A DNA stretch of 64,000 bases, from assembly GCA_016795155.1 (NCBI GenBank), contig JAEUIE010000044.1:124001-188000 (forward strand), given 5' to 3'. The position numbers were made by a program, and so were the translations under genes. Position 1 is the first letter of the stretch. Each line of letters begins with the position of its first letter. Of this stretch, positions 1 through 9,348 are shown piece after piece. This DNA comes from Planctomycetia bacterium (lineage in GTDB: Bacteria; Planctomycetota; Planctomycetia; Gemmatales; HRBIN36). Below the pieces are notes generated by a model. The model was given only the letters and a program-made list of their open reading frames with translations, was not told the DNA's origin and did no database searches.

Positions 1-2
1 AA

Positions 3-827
3 TTACTCCCATCGTTTTAATTTCTTCTGCATACCCATAATCTGCAGCAAATTTTCTTCGCCATACTCCAGTTCAACCCAACCTGTTTGGATCAACAGAA
101 TACCCAGAAGAATACCAGCCAGGCATCCTGAAAGGTGTGCCATGTAGCCTATCCCGTCATGCAGATAGAAAATGTTGCCAAGCAGGTCGCAGACCAGATA
201 AAAGAGCACCAGCCAGCCTGAAGAGATGGTTAGCACACCGATACCGAAAGGGATTTGAACGTAAAAAATGCGAGCATCATTACGAGGGTAAAACACCAGA
301 CACAAACCGGCAATGCCCATGATGGCACCCGATGCACCGAGTGATGGAGTGAGATCACCTGCCGCATATTGCAATCCAACTCGCACAAAATCACTCACTA
401 TTCCAAGCGCGAGATAACACATCAGAAAGAGGAAGTGATTCAGCTTGGCATTGATGGCATTGCCGAAGAGAAACAGAAAGAACATGTTGCCAAGCAAATG
501 TCCCAAGTCGCCATGAACAAACATGGAGGTCACAGGCTGCCAGGGCCGCCAGGCTTCCGGATGCGTTGCCAGCGGCGTAACTTCTTTAGACCGCTCGAAC
601 TTCAACTCATTGATCAGCTTAGATAAACGCTCAACATCCTGCGGCGTTTTGCTCGCCTTAGTGCCAAGCTGATGTATCTCGATGATTCTCCTCGCATTAT
701 CCAGATCTGCCTTTTCAGGAAACCAGACCCAGTCTCCCAAAGTAATCAGGCAGGTAAACACGATCAGCAACCAGTTGGCGATGGGCAACTTCTGCATCGG
801 CACGTCGAGATGGTATGGCAGAATCAT
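3..827 (-). CDS. rhomboid family intramembrane serine protease
   Basis: Probable membrane-embedded serine protease (274 aa) that would cleave transmembrane substrates within the cytoplasmic membrane. The motif HGDLGHLLGN lies at 105-114, the nucleophile motif GASG places the serine at 166, and the partner histidine is H231 in AHLSG, so the catalytic dyad is complete. Several hydrophobic segments are visible from residue 17 to 248. A hydrophilic stretch of about 60 residues (35-95) separates the first segment from the HGDLGH region. The stop codon lies just inside the window edge, so the gene is complete. Its substrate and any partner on the far side cannot be read here. Confidence 0.92.
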   Translation of the reverse strand: MILPYHLDVPMQKLPIANWLLIVFTCLITLGDWVWFPEKADLDNARRIIEIHQLGTKASKTPQDVERLSKLINELKFERSKEVTPLATHPEAWRPWQPVTSMFVHGDLGHLLGNMFFLFLFGNAINAKLNHFLFLMCYLALGIVSDFVRVGLQYAAGDLTPSLGASGAIMGIAGLCLVFYPRNDARIFYVQIPFGIGVLTISSGWLVLFYLVCDLLGNIFYLHDGIGYMAHLSGCLAGILLGILLIQTGWVELEYGEENLLQIMGMQKKLKRWE

Positions 828-894
828 GGAACTACCATAGATTGTTTATTTCTGCAGCTTATTCGCCTCGCTGGAGCATTGATTTGAAATAAAC

Positions 895-2400
895 CTATCG
901 CGTCTCCTCGGCCCGCTTGGCCATCGCATCCAGAATCTGTTGGCTAGTCCAGCCCACGGTGTGATTTCTTCTCGGTGCGATGATGATTTCGCCATTGAAC
1001 TTAGGATTATCAAGATGATCCGCCGTTGATTTGAACCGATGCACTGCGTTGTTGAGGAAATAATCGTCTGCATCACCCACCCAGACATGTATCTTGCCGT
1101 TGAGCCGGGAGCCAATCGATTCCCACTTGCTTTCAAGATACAGTCGCAAATCGTGTTTCTTCCACGTTTCCACCACCGATTTGTCGATCTCACCAGTCCT
1201 GGCATTCCATAATGGCTTCGGCAATCCATCGGCACCACGTGGCCCATAAACTGCGTTCCACGAGCACCAGTCTTTTCCACCCGTGGCAAAGCTGCCACCA
1301 CGGCCAATCACATTTTCCACCTGCGTTTCATGACGTACGGTCATCACCGTGTCGCCATTGACCGTTCGCTGGGAAGGCCGCTCGAACCCGAACTTGTTGA
1401 CGTAGGCGTTGGTGTCCTCATAGATGTTGATCAATTCATAATCCCGAAAATCCACCGAGTCAGGACAGCTTGACCAGCAGCCATTAAAGTAATCGGGGTA
1501 GTAAAGCTGCAATGCCAGCGAAACCCAGCCACCCGTTGACGCTCCGGTAGTAAACCGTTTACCCGTGCCTCCGCATCGGAATGTCTTTTCGATATGTGGA
1601 ATCACTTCCTGAGTCAGCGCATCGCCATAAGGCCCATTATTTTCCGAGTTCACCTGGTAAGGATCGCCAAACGGCCCTGCACCATCAAGCATGATCTGAA
1701 CAAATCTAGGATCAGGACGAATACGGGAACCGCCCGTGTAGCGTGAGCCAAAACCACCAATGTGAACACAGAGCAGATACTGCTTTTCAGGTTCCTTATC
1801 GAAGTTTGCAGGCAAAATCACCGACAGACGATAGTACATGGGCCGCTTGTGAAAATCACTCAATAGCTTCGATGGAAACTTCAGGTATTTCACAGTTGCA
1901 GTATCACTGGGCATCCTCTCATCAGGCAAACGGTCACTCAGCATCAGTTGATGAGCCTGCTTAGCTTTCGGATTCCATTGAATGGTTGTCGGTTTGCTTA
2001 TCAGGTTGCCAAAGGCTGTGGGCAAAGCAATATCCCGATTGGTGTGGAACACAGCCTGGGCGGAATAAGTACCTGCAGGAACTTCGCTGAGCTTGTTCAC
2101 GGGGAATGCGGTGGAGGAATCATCGATCACTGCAATTTTATCTGCGATAAATTGATCCACATCCACGCCGAAGTAAGGTGAGCTGAATTTGCTGGTGGCG
2201 CCGATACCAAAGCGTGGTTCACCACCCCGCTGTCGTCCGCTCGGCGCTTGTCCCTCTTTCTGCAGGATGACCAACACTCTGCCTGATTCTGGAATTGCTT
2301 TCACCAGCGATGGATCAATCTTCACTTCAATGGTGGACTGGGCTTGAACCTGTGCAACTAAACCTGCCAACAACAGACAGATGAGCGATAAACGATTCAT
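895..2400 (-). CDS. secreted alpha/beta-hydrolase, putative esterase
   Basis: A 501-residue exported hydrolase. Residues 1-20 form a typical signal peptide ending VQAQ. An N-terminal beta-rich region (about 20-170) precedes an esterase-D-like alpha/beta-hydrolase domain. The nucleophile elbow GASTGG has its serine at 288, and an acidic residue in VGDADD (about 440) and H480 in NHTVGW fit the remaining triad. This is the layout of secreted esterases often called putative esterase in planctomycetes. The substrate is unknown; carbohydrate esters are one possibility. No clear Shine-Dalgarno sequence precedes the ATG, but the start fits the signal peptide. It is probably a single-gene unit. Confidence 0.82.
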   Translation of the reverse strand: MNRLSLICLLLAGLVAQVQAQSTIEVKIDPSLVKAIPESGRVLVILQKEGQAPSGRQRGGEPRFGIGATSKFSSPYFGVDVDQFIADKIAVIDDSSTAFPVNKLSEVPAGTYSAQAVFHTNRDIALPTAFGNLISKPTTIQWNPKAKQAHQLMLSDRLPDERMPSDTATVKYLKFPSKLLSDFHKRPMYYRLSVILPANFDKEPEKQYLLCVHIGGFGSRYTGGSRIRPDPRFVQIMLDGAGPFGDPYQVNSENNGPYGDALTQEVIPHIEKTFRCGGTGKRFTTGASTGGWVSLALQLYYPDYFNGCWSSCPDSVDFRDYELINIYEDTNAYVNKFGFERPSQRTVNGDTVMTVRHETQVENVIGRGGSFATGGKDWCSWNAVYGPRGADGLPKPLWNARTGEIDKSVVETWKKHDLRLYLESKWESIGSRLNGKIHVWVGDADDYFLNNAVHRFKSTADHLDNPKFNGEIIIAPRRNHTVGWTSQQILDAMAKRAEETR

Positions 2401-2474
2401 GGAGTTTTTCCCGTAAGACCGCTATCATGATACTGGCAAACCGAACGAATGCGAGTGAGTGAATAAACTGGTTT

Positions 2475-2984
2475 ATGACACGTCTTCAATCAGCAATGGT
2501 CCAACTGAACCTGGCACGCCATTACACGCTGGGGCTGCTCAGTGACATTCCGGATGAGAAGTGGTTCTGGATGCCACAAGGTGGCGTTACCCATGTAGCC
2601 TGGCAGGTGGGACACATTGCCATGGCCGAATACAACCTGACTCTTGCGCGCATTCGAGGAATCTTGCCTCAAGATCGTGAATTATTTACCATTGATAACT
2701 TTGCAGAACTGTTCGGCAGAACTTCAATTCCACAAGCAGATGCAGCCAACTACCCTACCCCGTCAGCATTGCGAGAAACATTGACCAGGATACATGCACA
2801 ATCGCAACAGGAGTTGCCTGCACTTGCAGATGAAAAACTGGATCAACCTTCTGCCCTGGCCAAACCACATCCAATCGTCACGACGAAACTGAGTTCACTT
2901 CTGTGGTGCGCTCAGCATGAAATGATTCATGCCGGCCAGATTGGTCTGCAGCGTCGCATGATGGGCACTGAACCGAAATGGTAG
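2475..2984 (+). CDS. DinB family protein
   Basis: A 169-residue DinB/YfiT-like four-helix protein. The three histidines that bind metal in this family can be placed at H47 (QVGHIAM), H148 and H152 (QHEMIHAGQIG). Such proteins are cytosolic, and some act as thiol-dependent S-transferases, but most members have no known substrate. The full family length is present without truncation. It is divergent from the esterase gene upstream, with about 75 bp between the starts, so the two probably share a promoter region. Confidence 0.85.
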   Translation: MTRLQSAMVQLNLARHYTLGLLSDIPDEKWFWMPQGGVTHVAWQVGHIAMAEYNLTLARIRGILPQDRELFTIDNFAELFGRTSIPQADAANYPTPSALRETLTRIHAQSQQELPALADEKLDQPSALAKPHPIVTTKLSSLLWCAQHEMIHAGQIGLQRRMMGTEPKW

Positions 2985-3021
2985 CCGGACTGTAACTTAG
3001 AGCGACTATCACAAAGAACCA

Positions 3022-3060
3022 CCTCACCCCCAACCCCTCTCCCTCCAGGGGAGAGAGGAG
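3022..3060. repeat. pyrimidine-rich palindromic element
   Basis: A run of C-rich sequence is followed by the hairpin CTCTCCC-loop-GGGAGAG (arms 3037-3043 and 3049-3055). The wording (CCTCACCCCCAACCCC then a CTCTCCC hairpin) is of the kind found dispersed in many bacterial genomes. It lies between the DinB gene and the next secreted protein, where it may also act as a transcriptional end. Confidence 0.55.
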
Positions 3061-3205
3061 AAAACTCTGTTTCACGCTGAATTTTTTGCGTTCCTGTCCA
3101 TAGAGTATCTGCTCGTTCGTTAACATCCTGTCGCCCATCGTGGCTGACCTTCAGCAACTCGTTCTGATGCTTGCTGATGGTGTTCAACATCTCTGGAGTA
3201 GTACC

Positions 3206-3721
3206 ATGAAGAAGATCGCACTCTGTCTGAGTCTGGCATTGCTGGCATGTACAGCGTGGGCAGACGACAAACCTGCTGGCAAACACTCAACCACCTCACC
3301 TGCTTTTGATGCTCTGAAAAAACTGGCAGGCACCTGGACTGCAGCAGGTCCTGACGGTAAGGAAATGCAAACCCAGTTCAAGCTGACAGCGGGCGGGTCG
3401 GTTCTGGTCGAAACACTTTTTCCCGGTACTCCACAGGAAATGGTCACTGTCTACCACATGGATGGTGGCGACCTGATCCTGACTCACTACTGCATGCTGG
3501 GAAACCAACCTCGACTGAAAGCTGCCTCCACCAAGGATACCAAAAAGCTGATGTTCAAATCGGTAGGCGGCACCAACATGAAGCCTGAAGATGCACACAT
3601 GGGCCAGGCAATTCTAACCATCGTCGATGACAACCATTTCGAAGCTGACTGGTGTTCCTGCTCCAATGGCAAAGCGGATGAAAGTCATCACATTACGATG
3701 AAATTCACCAGGAAGAAGTAA
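3206..3721 (+). CDS. secreted protein of unknown function (DUF1579-like)
   Basis: A 171-residue exported protein. The ATG at 3206 is chosen because GGAG lies just upstream (3195-3198) and it begins a clean signal peptide (MKKIALCLSLALLACTAWA). After the signal, the pattern LAGTWTA, then beta-strand-rich sequence ending HHITMKFTRKK, resembles lipocalin-like DUF1579 proteins that start with an L-x-G-x-W motif. There are two adjacent cysteines near the end (WCSCS). No catalytic site is evident. The family assignment is tentative. Confidence 0.7.
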   Translation: MKKIALCLSLALLACTAWADDKPAGKHSTTSPAFDALKKLAGTWTAAGPDGKEMQTQFKLTAGGSVLVETLFPGTPQEMVTVYHMDGGDLILTHYCMLGNQPRLKAASTKDTKKLMFKSVGGTNMKPEDAHMGQAILTIVDDNHFEADWCSCSNGKADESHHITMKFTRKK

Positions 3722-3736
3722 ACTATTTTGACTGAG

Positions 3737-3765
3737 CAGAGTCACTCGTTAATGGAGTGACTCTG
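3737..3765. terminator. hairpin between convergent genes
   Basis: A perfect 11-bp stem (CAGAGTCACTC with GAGTGACTCTG) around a 7-base loop, between a plus-strand gene ending at 3721 and a minus-strand gene ending at 3784. There is no strong T-tract on either side, but position and symmetry suggest a shared terminator. Confidence 0.6.
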
Positions 3766-3783
3766 ACACCTTAATCGGCATCC

Positions 3784-4194
3784 TCACGATTTCAGCCACA
3801 TCCCTGCAAAGTAACTGATGACGCTGACAATTGTTGAGAGCAAAGCACCCCAGATCAGGTCAATGATGGTAACCAGCATCGGCCAGTTCTTTACGGTTGC
3901 CTGATTAGTCAGATCATAGGTGGCATAGGTGACGAGTCCAAAGAGTGCAGCCTTCCAGATAACGGCAAACAACGATTTCTCTTCCAGTCCAGGCGATACC
4001 ACAAACACCAGCAAGCCTACGATAAAGAGGCTGTAAAAGGCAAACGCTGCCCACCAGTTTATCTCAGGTGCCATCAGGTAGCCCAGGTGTTTCTGGTACA
4101 TTCCCTTGGCTATCACCCCCAACCAGACCATATCAATAGCAAGAAATACCAGAAGTGTGACGGCATAGAGTTTCAGATAGTAAATCATTTTCAT
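3784..4194 (-). CDS. DUF2177 family membrane protein
   Basis: A 136-residue integral membrane protein with about four hydrophobic segments. The patterns DMVWLGVIAKGMYQ, LVTYATYDLTNQATVKNW and DLIWGALLS match the DUF2177 family, whose function is unknown. Length is normal for the family. It stands alone, flanked by hairpins on both sides (3737-3765 and 4255-4288). Confidence 0.88.
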   Translation of the reverse strand: MKMIYYLKLYAVTLLVFLAIDMVWLGVIAKGMYQKHLGYLMAPEINWWAAFAFYSLFIVGLLVFVVSPGLEEKSLFAVIWKAALFGLVTYATYDLTNQATVKNWPMLVTIIDLIWGALLSTIVSVISYFAGMWLKS

Positions 4195-4254
4195 TCCCTG
4201 CTGGTTGCACTATCATTCGTCAGCATCCATGATAGCGGATTCGACAGTAATCGC

Positions 4255-4288
4255 TCACAGGCAAAGCGGTTTACCGCTCTGCCTGTGA
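4255..4288. terminator. strong palindrome downstream of the 172-aa gene
   Basis: Arms TCACAGGCA and TGCCTGTGA enclose a second stem (AAGCGG with CCGCT) around TTTA. It lies between the start of the DUF2177 gene and the end of the next minus-strand gene, so it probably ends transcription of the latter. No clear T-tract follows, so it may equally be a dispersed palindrome. Confidence 0.5.
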
Positions 4289-4320
4289 TTTATACTTTCG
4301 GAGATACCGCAGCAGGCTGA

Positions 4321-4839
4321 TTATTGAGCATTAATTTCCTGCTTGATCTTCACTGAATCCAGAAACTTTTTAACCATCTTTGAACGGATTGTATTCTCAT
4401 CCCTGGCACTCACCGTAACCATGTAGAGTTTGCCATTCTCAACTGTTATCCAGTGCAGTTGAAAGCCACCATCGTGCTGTACCAGGAACCAGTAACCAGC
4501 AGGTGATTGATCGTTCAGTTTGGTATCACCTTGTTTGATCACCTTCATGTTTTTCAGCTTTTCATCGACTCCTTCAAGATAAGGTATCACCATTTCCTTC
4601 AACTGTTCTGGCTGAGCCTTCTCAGCAGCGGCTGTCATACTGCCGGCGACAAATACCACGCCTTCGCTGGAACTGACATGCAGGGTCATCTGCACATGCG
4701 GTTGCTTGTCGCGAACCGTTTTGACGGTGCCGGGAAAGTTGGCAGAAAGATGGTTTTCTTTATCCTTGAATTCCCCAGCTACCATGAAACCGGAGAAAGT
4801 CAAAGCTGCAAGGCAGGTGAAAAGGATGCGACGAATCAT
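4321..4839 (-). CDS. secreted protein of unknown function
   Basis: A 172-residue exported protein. The ATG at 4839 is preferred over upstream codons because AGGAGC precedes it by a usual spacing and it starts a signal peptide (MIRRILFTCLAALTFSGFMVAG). The mature part has the layout of small periplasmic proteins that handle a short ligand: HLSANFPGTVK, a central amphipathic helix and a C-terminal strand-helix ending in FLDSVKI. No domain could be named with certainty. It has its own downstream hairpin and is probably monocistronic. Confidence 0.7.
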   Translation of the reverse strand: MIRRILFTCLAALTFSGFMVAGEFKDKENHLSANFPGTVKTVRDKQPHVQMTLHVSSSEGVVFVAGSMTAAAEKAQPEQLKEMVIPYLEGVDEKLKNMKVIKQGDTKLNDQSPAGYWFLVQHDGGFQLHWITVENGKLYMVTVSARDENTIRSKMVKKFLDSVKIKQEINAQ

Positions 4840-4926
4840 GTGAAAGCTCCTGTTTACGGTTGTGTTTGCTGAACACCACCCTGTACAGACAGCTATCACC
4901 TTTGTGACAGAAATTAGCAGAAAATT

Positions 4927-5121
4927 TCAGTTCACCAGATCCAGATGAAGAATAGATGTCCATGGAAGAAACATCTGCAGCGACGACTGCCCTTTGAGCA
5001 TTTCCAGAATCACTCCAGTTGCATCGGCATAAACCAGGGTGCCATCCATCGCCGAGGTTCCCTGTGTCCGCATCACGATATGCACACGCTTTTTGATCCA
5101 GTCAGCCAGGAGAGGAGTCAT
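4927..5121 (-). CDS. small hypothetical protein, possibly Sm-like fold
   Basis: A 64-residue protein whose start has AGGAT 8-9 bases upstream. The sequence alternates short strands (VHIVMRTQG, GTLVYADATGVILEML, MFLPWTSILHLDL) in a way that recalls small Sm/SH3-like beta-barrels. That is an impression from pattern only. It lies in the same direction as its neighbours, between the VOC gene and the secreted 172-residue protein. Confidence 0.45.
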   Translation of the reverse strand: MTPLLADWIKKRVHIVMRTQGTSAMDGTLVYADATGVILEMLKGQSSLQMFLPWTSILHLDLVN

Positions 5122-5210
5122 GGCAATGATCCTGTAGAAATGGTATGGGCTACCCCAGTATAGCGTATCGGTGTTGCCGATACATGTACGAAGTAGCCAC
5201 TTTCACCGTA

Positions 5211-5597
5211 CTATTTCGCCTGCGAATCGCGTTGCATAATGCCAAAGATATTGCCATCGGTGTCCTTCAGATAAGCCAGCCAACCGACCGTGGGTATAGG
5301 CATCTTGGGCAACGCAACTGTTCCACCTAACGATACACCCAGGCTGATCGTATCATCTACAGAATTTACTTCGATAGTGCAGACAAAACTGTTGATTGCC
5401 TGCCCTTCCACAGGAGATGGGCCTCGGCGAAGCACCAGACCGCCATTGATTCCAGGCTTGTCATCAGGTCCGGTGGTGATGAGCCAGTAATCCATCTGCC
5501 CCCATTGCTGAATATTCCACCCAAACAGCTTTCTGTAAAACTCGACTAGCCTCGCTGGATCCGCAGCATGAATTTCAAAATGCACCACTCGCGACAT
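5211..5597 (-). CDS. VOC family (glyoxalase/bleomycin-resistance fold) protein
   Basis: A 128-residue single VOC module. It begins VVHFEIHAADPARLVEFYRK and ends with the typical LKDTDGNIFGIMQ strand. The histidine of HFEIHA and the region near the end fit a metal-binding or substrate pocket, but the reaction is unknown. GGGAG lies six bases before the ATG. It directly follows the methyltransferase gene (13 bp gap, same strand), so the two are probably cotranscribed. Confidence 0.85.
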   Translation of the reverse strand: MSRVVHFEIHAADPARLVEFYRKLFGWNIQQWGQMDYWLITTGPDDKPGINGGLVLRRGPSPVEGQAINSFVCTIEVNSVDDTISLGVSLGGTVALPKMPIPTVGWLAYLKDTDGNIFGIMQRDSQAK

Positions 5598-5610
5598 GAC
5601 AGACTCCCAT

Positions 5611-6324
5611 TCATTTTTTGCGAAGAATAGAAATCAATTCTATTCCATGCTGGCACATCCATTCCAACTTAAAATGTGCTGTGCTCTGCATTTCAGCCAG
5701 AAAGTTTTGCCAGGCTGGCTGATCCCAGACATGAAAGTGAATACTGTATTTCTTCTGCATCAGTCGCTGGGCGTGATCTTCTGCATCATCCGTGCGATGA
5801 TCGACCAGTTGTGCCCATTCACGGTAATGGCCCAGCCTGGAATGATCCGTTCCCTGCGTATGATCCTCCCACAAATGATCCATTCCAGTTACTGGTCGCT
5901 CGCAATCAAACGTCTGCGATTTTTCAGGTATAGCCAGGTACAATATCCCGCCCGACTTCACGACGCGATAGAAATTCTTGAATGCACCGATCGGGTCTTC
6001 GCAGTGTTCAAGAAAATGATTCGCGATAATAAAGTCCTGCGAATGATCAGGAATCGTTTTCAGCGTTTCACCATCATCGATGATATCCAGAGGAATCAGA
6101 GGCAACGCGGCAAGTTCCGGATAGTGCTGCCTGAGTTCACTGACTGGCATGCGATCGATGTAGCGAACGAGAACCCCTGCAGGTACTGGCAACGGATTGT
6201 GCAGTGCACCAATTTCCAGACCGTTGCCACGAAGAAACCGATCTGCCAGAAAAGTGCGATCTTGTACGGGCCAAAGGTTCCGTGAAGGCCTCAGAAATCG
6301 TGTCATCCGTGACAATAGTTTCAT
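5611..6324 (-). CDS. class I SAM-dependent methyltransferase
   Basis: A 237-residue cytosolic methyltransferase. The SAM-binding motif I appears as GLEIGALHNPLP at about 35-46. FIIANHFLEHCEDP at about 97-110 is the methyltransferase-11-type motif, and GGILYLAIPEK follows. The WEDHTQGTDHSRLGHYREW segment is typical of SAM methyltransferases of cell-surface glycan regions, so a sugar or lipid acceptor is plausible but not shown. CGGAGA precedes the start. It is the first gene of a two-gene unit with the VOC protein. Confidence 0.8.
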   Translation of the reverse strand: MKLLSRMTRFLRPSRNLWPVQDRTFLADRFLRGNGLEIGALHNPLPVPAGVLVRYIDRMPVSELRQHYPELAALPLIPLDIIDDGETLKTIPDHSQDFIIANHFLEHCEDPIGAFKNFYRVVKSGGILYLAIPEKSQTFDCERPVTGMDHLWEDHTQGTDHSRLGHYREWAQLVDHRTDDAEDHAQRLMQKKYSIHFHVWDQPAWQNFLAEMQSTAHFKLEWMCQHGIELISILRKK

Positions 6325-6400
6325 GTGAACAGTCTCCGGTTGCTCACCAGATCATGATTGACGAATCAGATTTTCGCAAGACCGAGTTGAGTTGTACACA

Positions 6401-7771
6401 TTAAACAACAGGATTATGCCAGCCACCAATTGCCTCGGCAAGCTGTTCCGTTTGTGGCGGGCCCCAGGTCCCGGGTTCATATATCGTGACTGGTTCATCC
6501 ATGTGCAGAACCGGATCGACAATTTGCCAGGATTGTTCGATGGCATCCTGCCTGGCGAACAGCATTGAATCGCCTTGCATGGCATCTGTTAGAAGTCGTT
6601 CGTAATCCCCCATGCGATGGGCACTGTCACACTGAGTGGCAATCAGTTCTGTCGTAGTGCCAGCCATTTTTTCCGTATCACACAGCACCTGTGCAGACAG
6701 GGCAATGACTACATCAGGGCTGATGCGGAAACGGAAGATGTTCGTGGGTGGTTCCTGCTGACTGAACACTCTCGGCGGCTCACGAAAACGGACCAGCACT
6801 TCCGCACAAGTGACAGGCAGACACTTTCCAGCTCGCACCAGAAAAGGCACACCCTGCCATCGCCACGAATTGATCTCCAGCTTCATCGCAGCGAAGGTCT
6901 CCACCTTCGATTCAGGTGATACTCCTTTTTCCTGTCGATAGCCTCGATACTGTCCACGGATGACATCCGCAAGCGACAAAGGCTTAACCGCTTTGAGTGC
7001 CTTCATTTTCTCATCGCGAATCGATTCGCTGTCGTCACCTACAGGTGGCTCCATCGTCAGATGAGCAAGAATCTGCAAAAAGTGATTTTGAATGATATCG
7101 CGGATTGCACCGGTTTCTTCGTAGAAACCGCCTCGATCTTTGACGCCGAACGATTCAGCCATGGTGATTTGCACACATTCCACGTATCGCCGATTCCAGA
7201 TGGGCTCAAGGAACGCGTTAGCAAAGCGGAAAAAGAGAAGATTTTGAACCGGACTTTTTCCCAGGTAATGATCAATGCGAAAGATAGCTGACTCATCAAA
7301 ACTCTTCAGGAGAATCTGGTTCAGCTTGCGGGCAGACGCCAGGTCTCTGCCGAAAGGCTTCTCAAGAATCATTCGCGCCCCCGCCATGCAACCCGATTGG
7401 CTCAGTTGCTGAATAATCAGCTCAAAAGATGATGGAGGAATAGCCAGGTAGTATGCAGGCCTTTTGGCCTGGCCCAGTTCGTTGCGAATCTTGCGAAATG
7501 TTTCCAGGTCCTGATAATCGCCACCGGCATAGTGCAGTTGTTTAGCCAGAAGTGCGAAGGCTTCTTCGTTGAATGTACCTGACTTCTGAATACTCTCCCT
7601 AGCCCGCGTGACAAGTTCATCCTTGGTCATCAACCCCCTGCCGACCCCCACTACAGGCACATTAAGGTTGCCCCGTTTGGCCATGGCCTGCAGTGCCGGG
7701 AAGATTTTTTTGAATGCCAAATCGCCGGTGACACCAAAGAGCACCAAGGCATCCGAACGGGGTTGTTCCAT
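6401..7771 (-). CDS. zwf: glucose-6-phosphate 1-dehydrogenase
   Basis: Oxidises glucose 6-phosphate to 6-phosphogluconolactone with NAD(P)+, the first step of the oxidative pentose phosphate pathway. The Rossmann motif [10 protein letters not shown] lies at 13-22, EKPFG at 137-141, and the active-site signature RIDHYLGK at 165-172 with the catalytic-site histidine H168. At 456 residues it is somewhat shorter than the usual 480-510. It is not next to pgl, gnd or tal in this window. No strong Shine-Dalgarno sequence precedes the ATG. Confidence 0.95.
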   Translation of the reverse strand: MEQPRSDALVLFGVTGDLAFKKIFPALQAMAKRGNLNVPVVGVGRGLMTKDELVTRARESIQKSGTFNEEAFALLAKQLHYAGGDYQDLETFRKIRNELGQAKRPAYYLAIPPSSFELIIQQLSQSGCMAGARMILEKPFGRDLASARKLNQILLKSFDESAIFRIDHYLGKSPVQNLLFFRFANAFLEPIWNRRYVECVQITMAESFGVKDRGGFYEETGAIRDIIQNHFLQILAHLTMEPPVGDDSESIRDEKMKALKAVKPLSLADVIRGQYRGYRQEKGVSPESKVETFAAMKLEINSWRWQGVPFLVRAGKCLPVTCAEVLVRFREPPRVFSQQEPPTNIFRFRISPDVVIALSAQVLCDTEKMAGTTTELIATQCDSAHRMGDYERLLTDAMQGDSMLFARQDAIEQSWQIVDPVLHMDEPVTIYEPGTWGPPQTEQLAEAIGGWHNPVV

Positions 7772-7903
7772 GAGATAAATCCGTGATGAAAATCAACAAA
7801 TTACGCCAGCCATGTCACACCGCAATGAGGTGATTGTATGGGGGATTGCACGGCTGAAACTACATTCCCGTGCTGCTTATTCCCCACAACTACAGGCATC
7901 ATC

Positions 7904-8911
7904 ATGCGCAACTATCTTCTTGCTTTGCTGTTACCGCTGACTTTGTGTCAATGCATCTATGCACAAGAGCAACTCTCTGCATCAAAACTTCGACAGAAAC
8001 TCGAACAAGCCACTGTTTTGGTAAACACGAACCGCGGCCATGGCACTGGCTGGGTCATTGACCATCACGAAAAACTCATCGCCACCGCCAATCACGTGAT
8101 TGCAGGCACTCACAGAGTAGCTGTACAATTCTCCTGCTTTTCGCAAGGCAAGTGCATTCAGGATCGGGATATTCTGAGTGAGAGATCACCATTGATCGAA
8201 GCCAAAGTTGTTGCATCACATCCTGATCTCGACTTTGCCATCCTGCGGGTATCTTCCATTCCCAGCGGTGTGAAAAGTCTTCCCCTGGCTAAAACTACTC
8301 CCGCGACCGGCAGCATGATTTACTCAGTCAGCCACGCCTCCAAGATGGGCACCCTCTATAACTTCGACAAAGCCAACATTGAGTTTACAGGCTTCGCCGC
8401 AGTCTCGGTGGCTGGTGTTCATCAACCAGACACCAGCATCCGCGCAGAGGTGATGGTTTTCCAATCCAATGCAGTCGATACCGGATCCAGTGGCTGTGCG
8501 TTCATCAACAACCAGGGCGAAGTCGTAGGTTACTGCGTGTGTGGCTCCGGGCTCATTGACCAAAGCAAGGTCAATCGTGTGGCTGTGTCCGTTCGTGAAC
8601 TGCAGCGTCTGTTACATCCAGCACAAAAAAAGGCAGGCGAAGCAGGTTCAGTTATCGGCCGATGGGTCGGCAAAATGAAGACCGGCAATGGTGAAATAGG
8701 CATCGAACTCTGCGAGAATGGCAAAGGCGTCTTCATCGTACCTGGTGGCGGCAAGATCATGGGTTACTATCGTCTGGTCGATAACACCCTACGCTTCACC
8801 CGCAACGGCGAGACTGAAGTGATTCAATTCCATTGGCTCTCCGGCAACAGCTTCCGCCTCGCTGGCGAATGTCTCGAAGCTACTTGTCAACGCCACGATG
8901 GGGGTTGGTAG
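7904..8911 (+). CDS. secreted trypsin-like serine protease
   Basis: A 335-residue exported S1-type peptidase. The ATG at 7904 starts a signal peptide (cleavage near residue 20, after IYA). The catalytic triad is complete: H64 in TANHV, D110 in HPDLDFAIL and S196 in TGSSGCAF. There is no PDZ domain, unlike DegP/HtrA. Instead a beta-rich tail of about 100 residues (from about 245) follows the protease, with patterns such as IGRWVGKMKTGNGEIGIEL that suggest a small binding domain. Role is likely extracytoplasmic proteolysis. It is convergent with the following genes. Confidence 0.83.
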   Translation: MRNYLLALLLPLTLCQCIYAQEQLSASKLRQKLEQATVLVNTNRGHGTGWVIDHHEKLIATANHVIAGTHRVAVQFSCFSQGKCIQDRDILSERSPLIEAKVVASHPDLDFAILRVSSIPSGVKSLPLAKTTPATGSMIYSVSHASKMGTLYNFDKANIEFTGFAAVSVAGVHQPDTSIRAEVMVFQSNAVDTGSSGCAFINNQGEVVGYCVCGSGLIDQSKVNRVAVSVRELQRLLHPAQKKAGEAGSVIGRWVGKMKTGNGEIGIELCENGKGVFIVPGGGKIMGYYRLVDNTLRFTRNGETEVIQFHWLSGNSFRLAGECLEATCQRHDGGW

Positions 8912-8930
8912 ATCAATCTGAAAGTAACTG

Positions 8931-9188
8931 TTACTGAATAGCCAAGGAAGGCTGTTCACGCGGTGCCCAGGCTCGAACAAACTCATGCAATTCATTAGCC
9001 TGAAGTGTGTCATCCGGAATCCAGAGATCATCTTCATGCTCGGTAACAGGTGCACTGGTATCGTGCCACATCACCCAGCACCATTGGCCATGTCTTTCCA
9101 GGACATTACCCTGGCGTCGGCCATCGCGATCAGTGATGCAAATTCTCATAGGGTCATTTTCATGAAGCTGGCGCATCGACATGCTCAA
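8931..9188 (-). CDS. small hypothetical protein
   Basis: An 85-residue protein. A compact core (MRICITDRDGRRQGNVLER then WCWVMWHDTS) looks like a small beta-barrel, but no family was recognised. Its start overlaps the end of the 62-residue membrane gene by 29 bases, and a later ATG (M5 or M14) is possible. It forms the last member of a three-gene cassette on the minus strand. Confidence 0.5.
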   Translation of the reverse strand: MSMSMRQLHENDPMRICITDRDGRRQGNVLERHGQWCWVMWHDTSAPVTEHEDDLWIPDDTLQANELHEFVRAWAPREQPSLAIQ

Positions 9189-9348
9189 TCTCCTGCAAAC
9201 TGCTTCTCAAAAAGTCCTGGGATAGAAACTCTGCCACCCTCCACACACACAGCAGTGCTGCAAGCAACAACAGGCCTAATATGGTGAAGGTGATCATGTG
9301 GTTGAATAATGCAACCACTGTGCCAAAGTGAGCTGAATCAGTTGGCAC
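9160..9348 (-). CDS. small membrane protein
   Basis: A 62-residue protein with one strong transmembrane segment (ITFTILGLLLLAALLCVW). A GTG start shares one base with the stop of the preceding YcxB-like gene (TAGTG), which suggests translational coupling; an internal ATG (M18) is an alternative. No family was recognised. Confidence 0.45.
   Translation of the reverse strand: MPTDSAHFGTVVALFNHMITFTILGLLLLAALLCVWRVAEFLSQDFLRSSLQEIEHVDAPAS

Noticed and set aside
5596-6285. A 229-codon open frame antisense to the methyltransferase
   Set aside because: The minus-strand frame has the SAM motif and a ribosome binding site. The plus-strand frame has neither.
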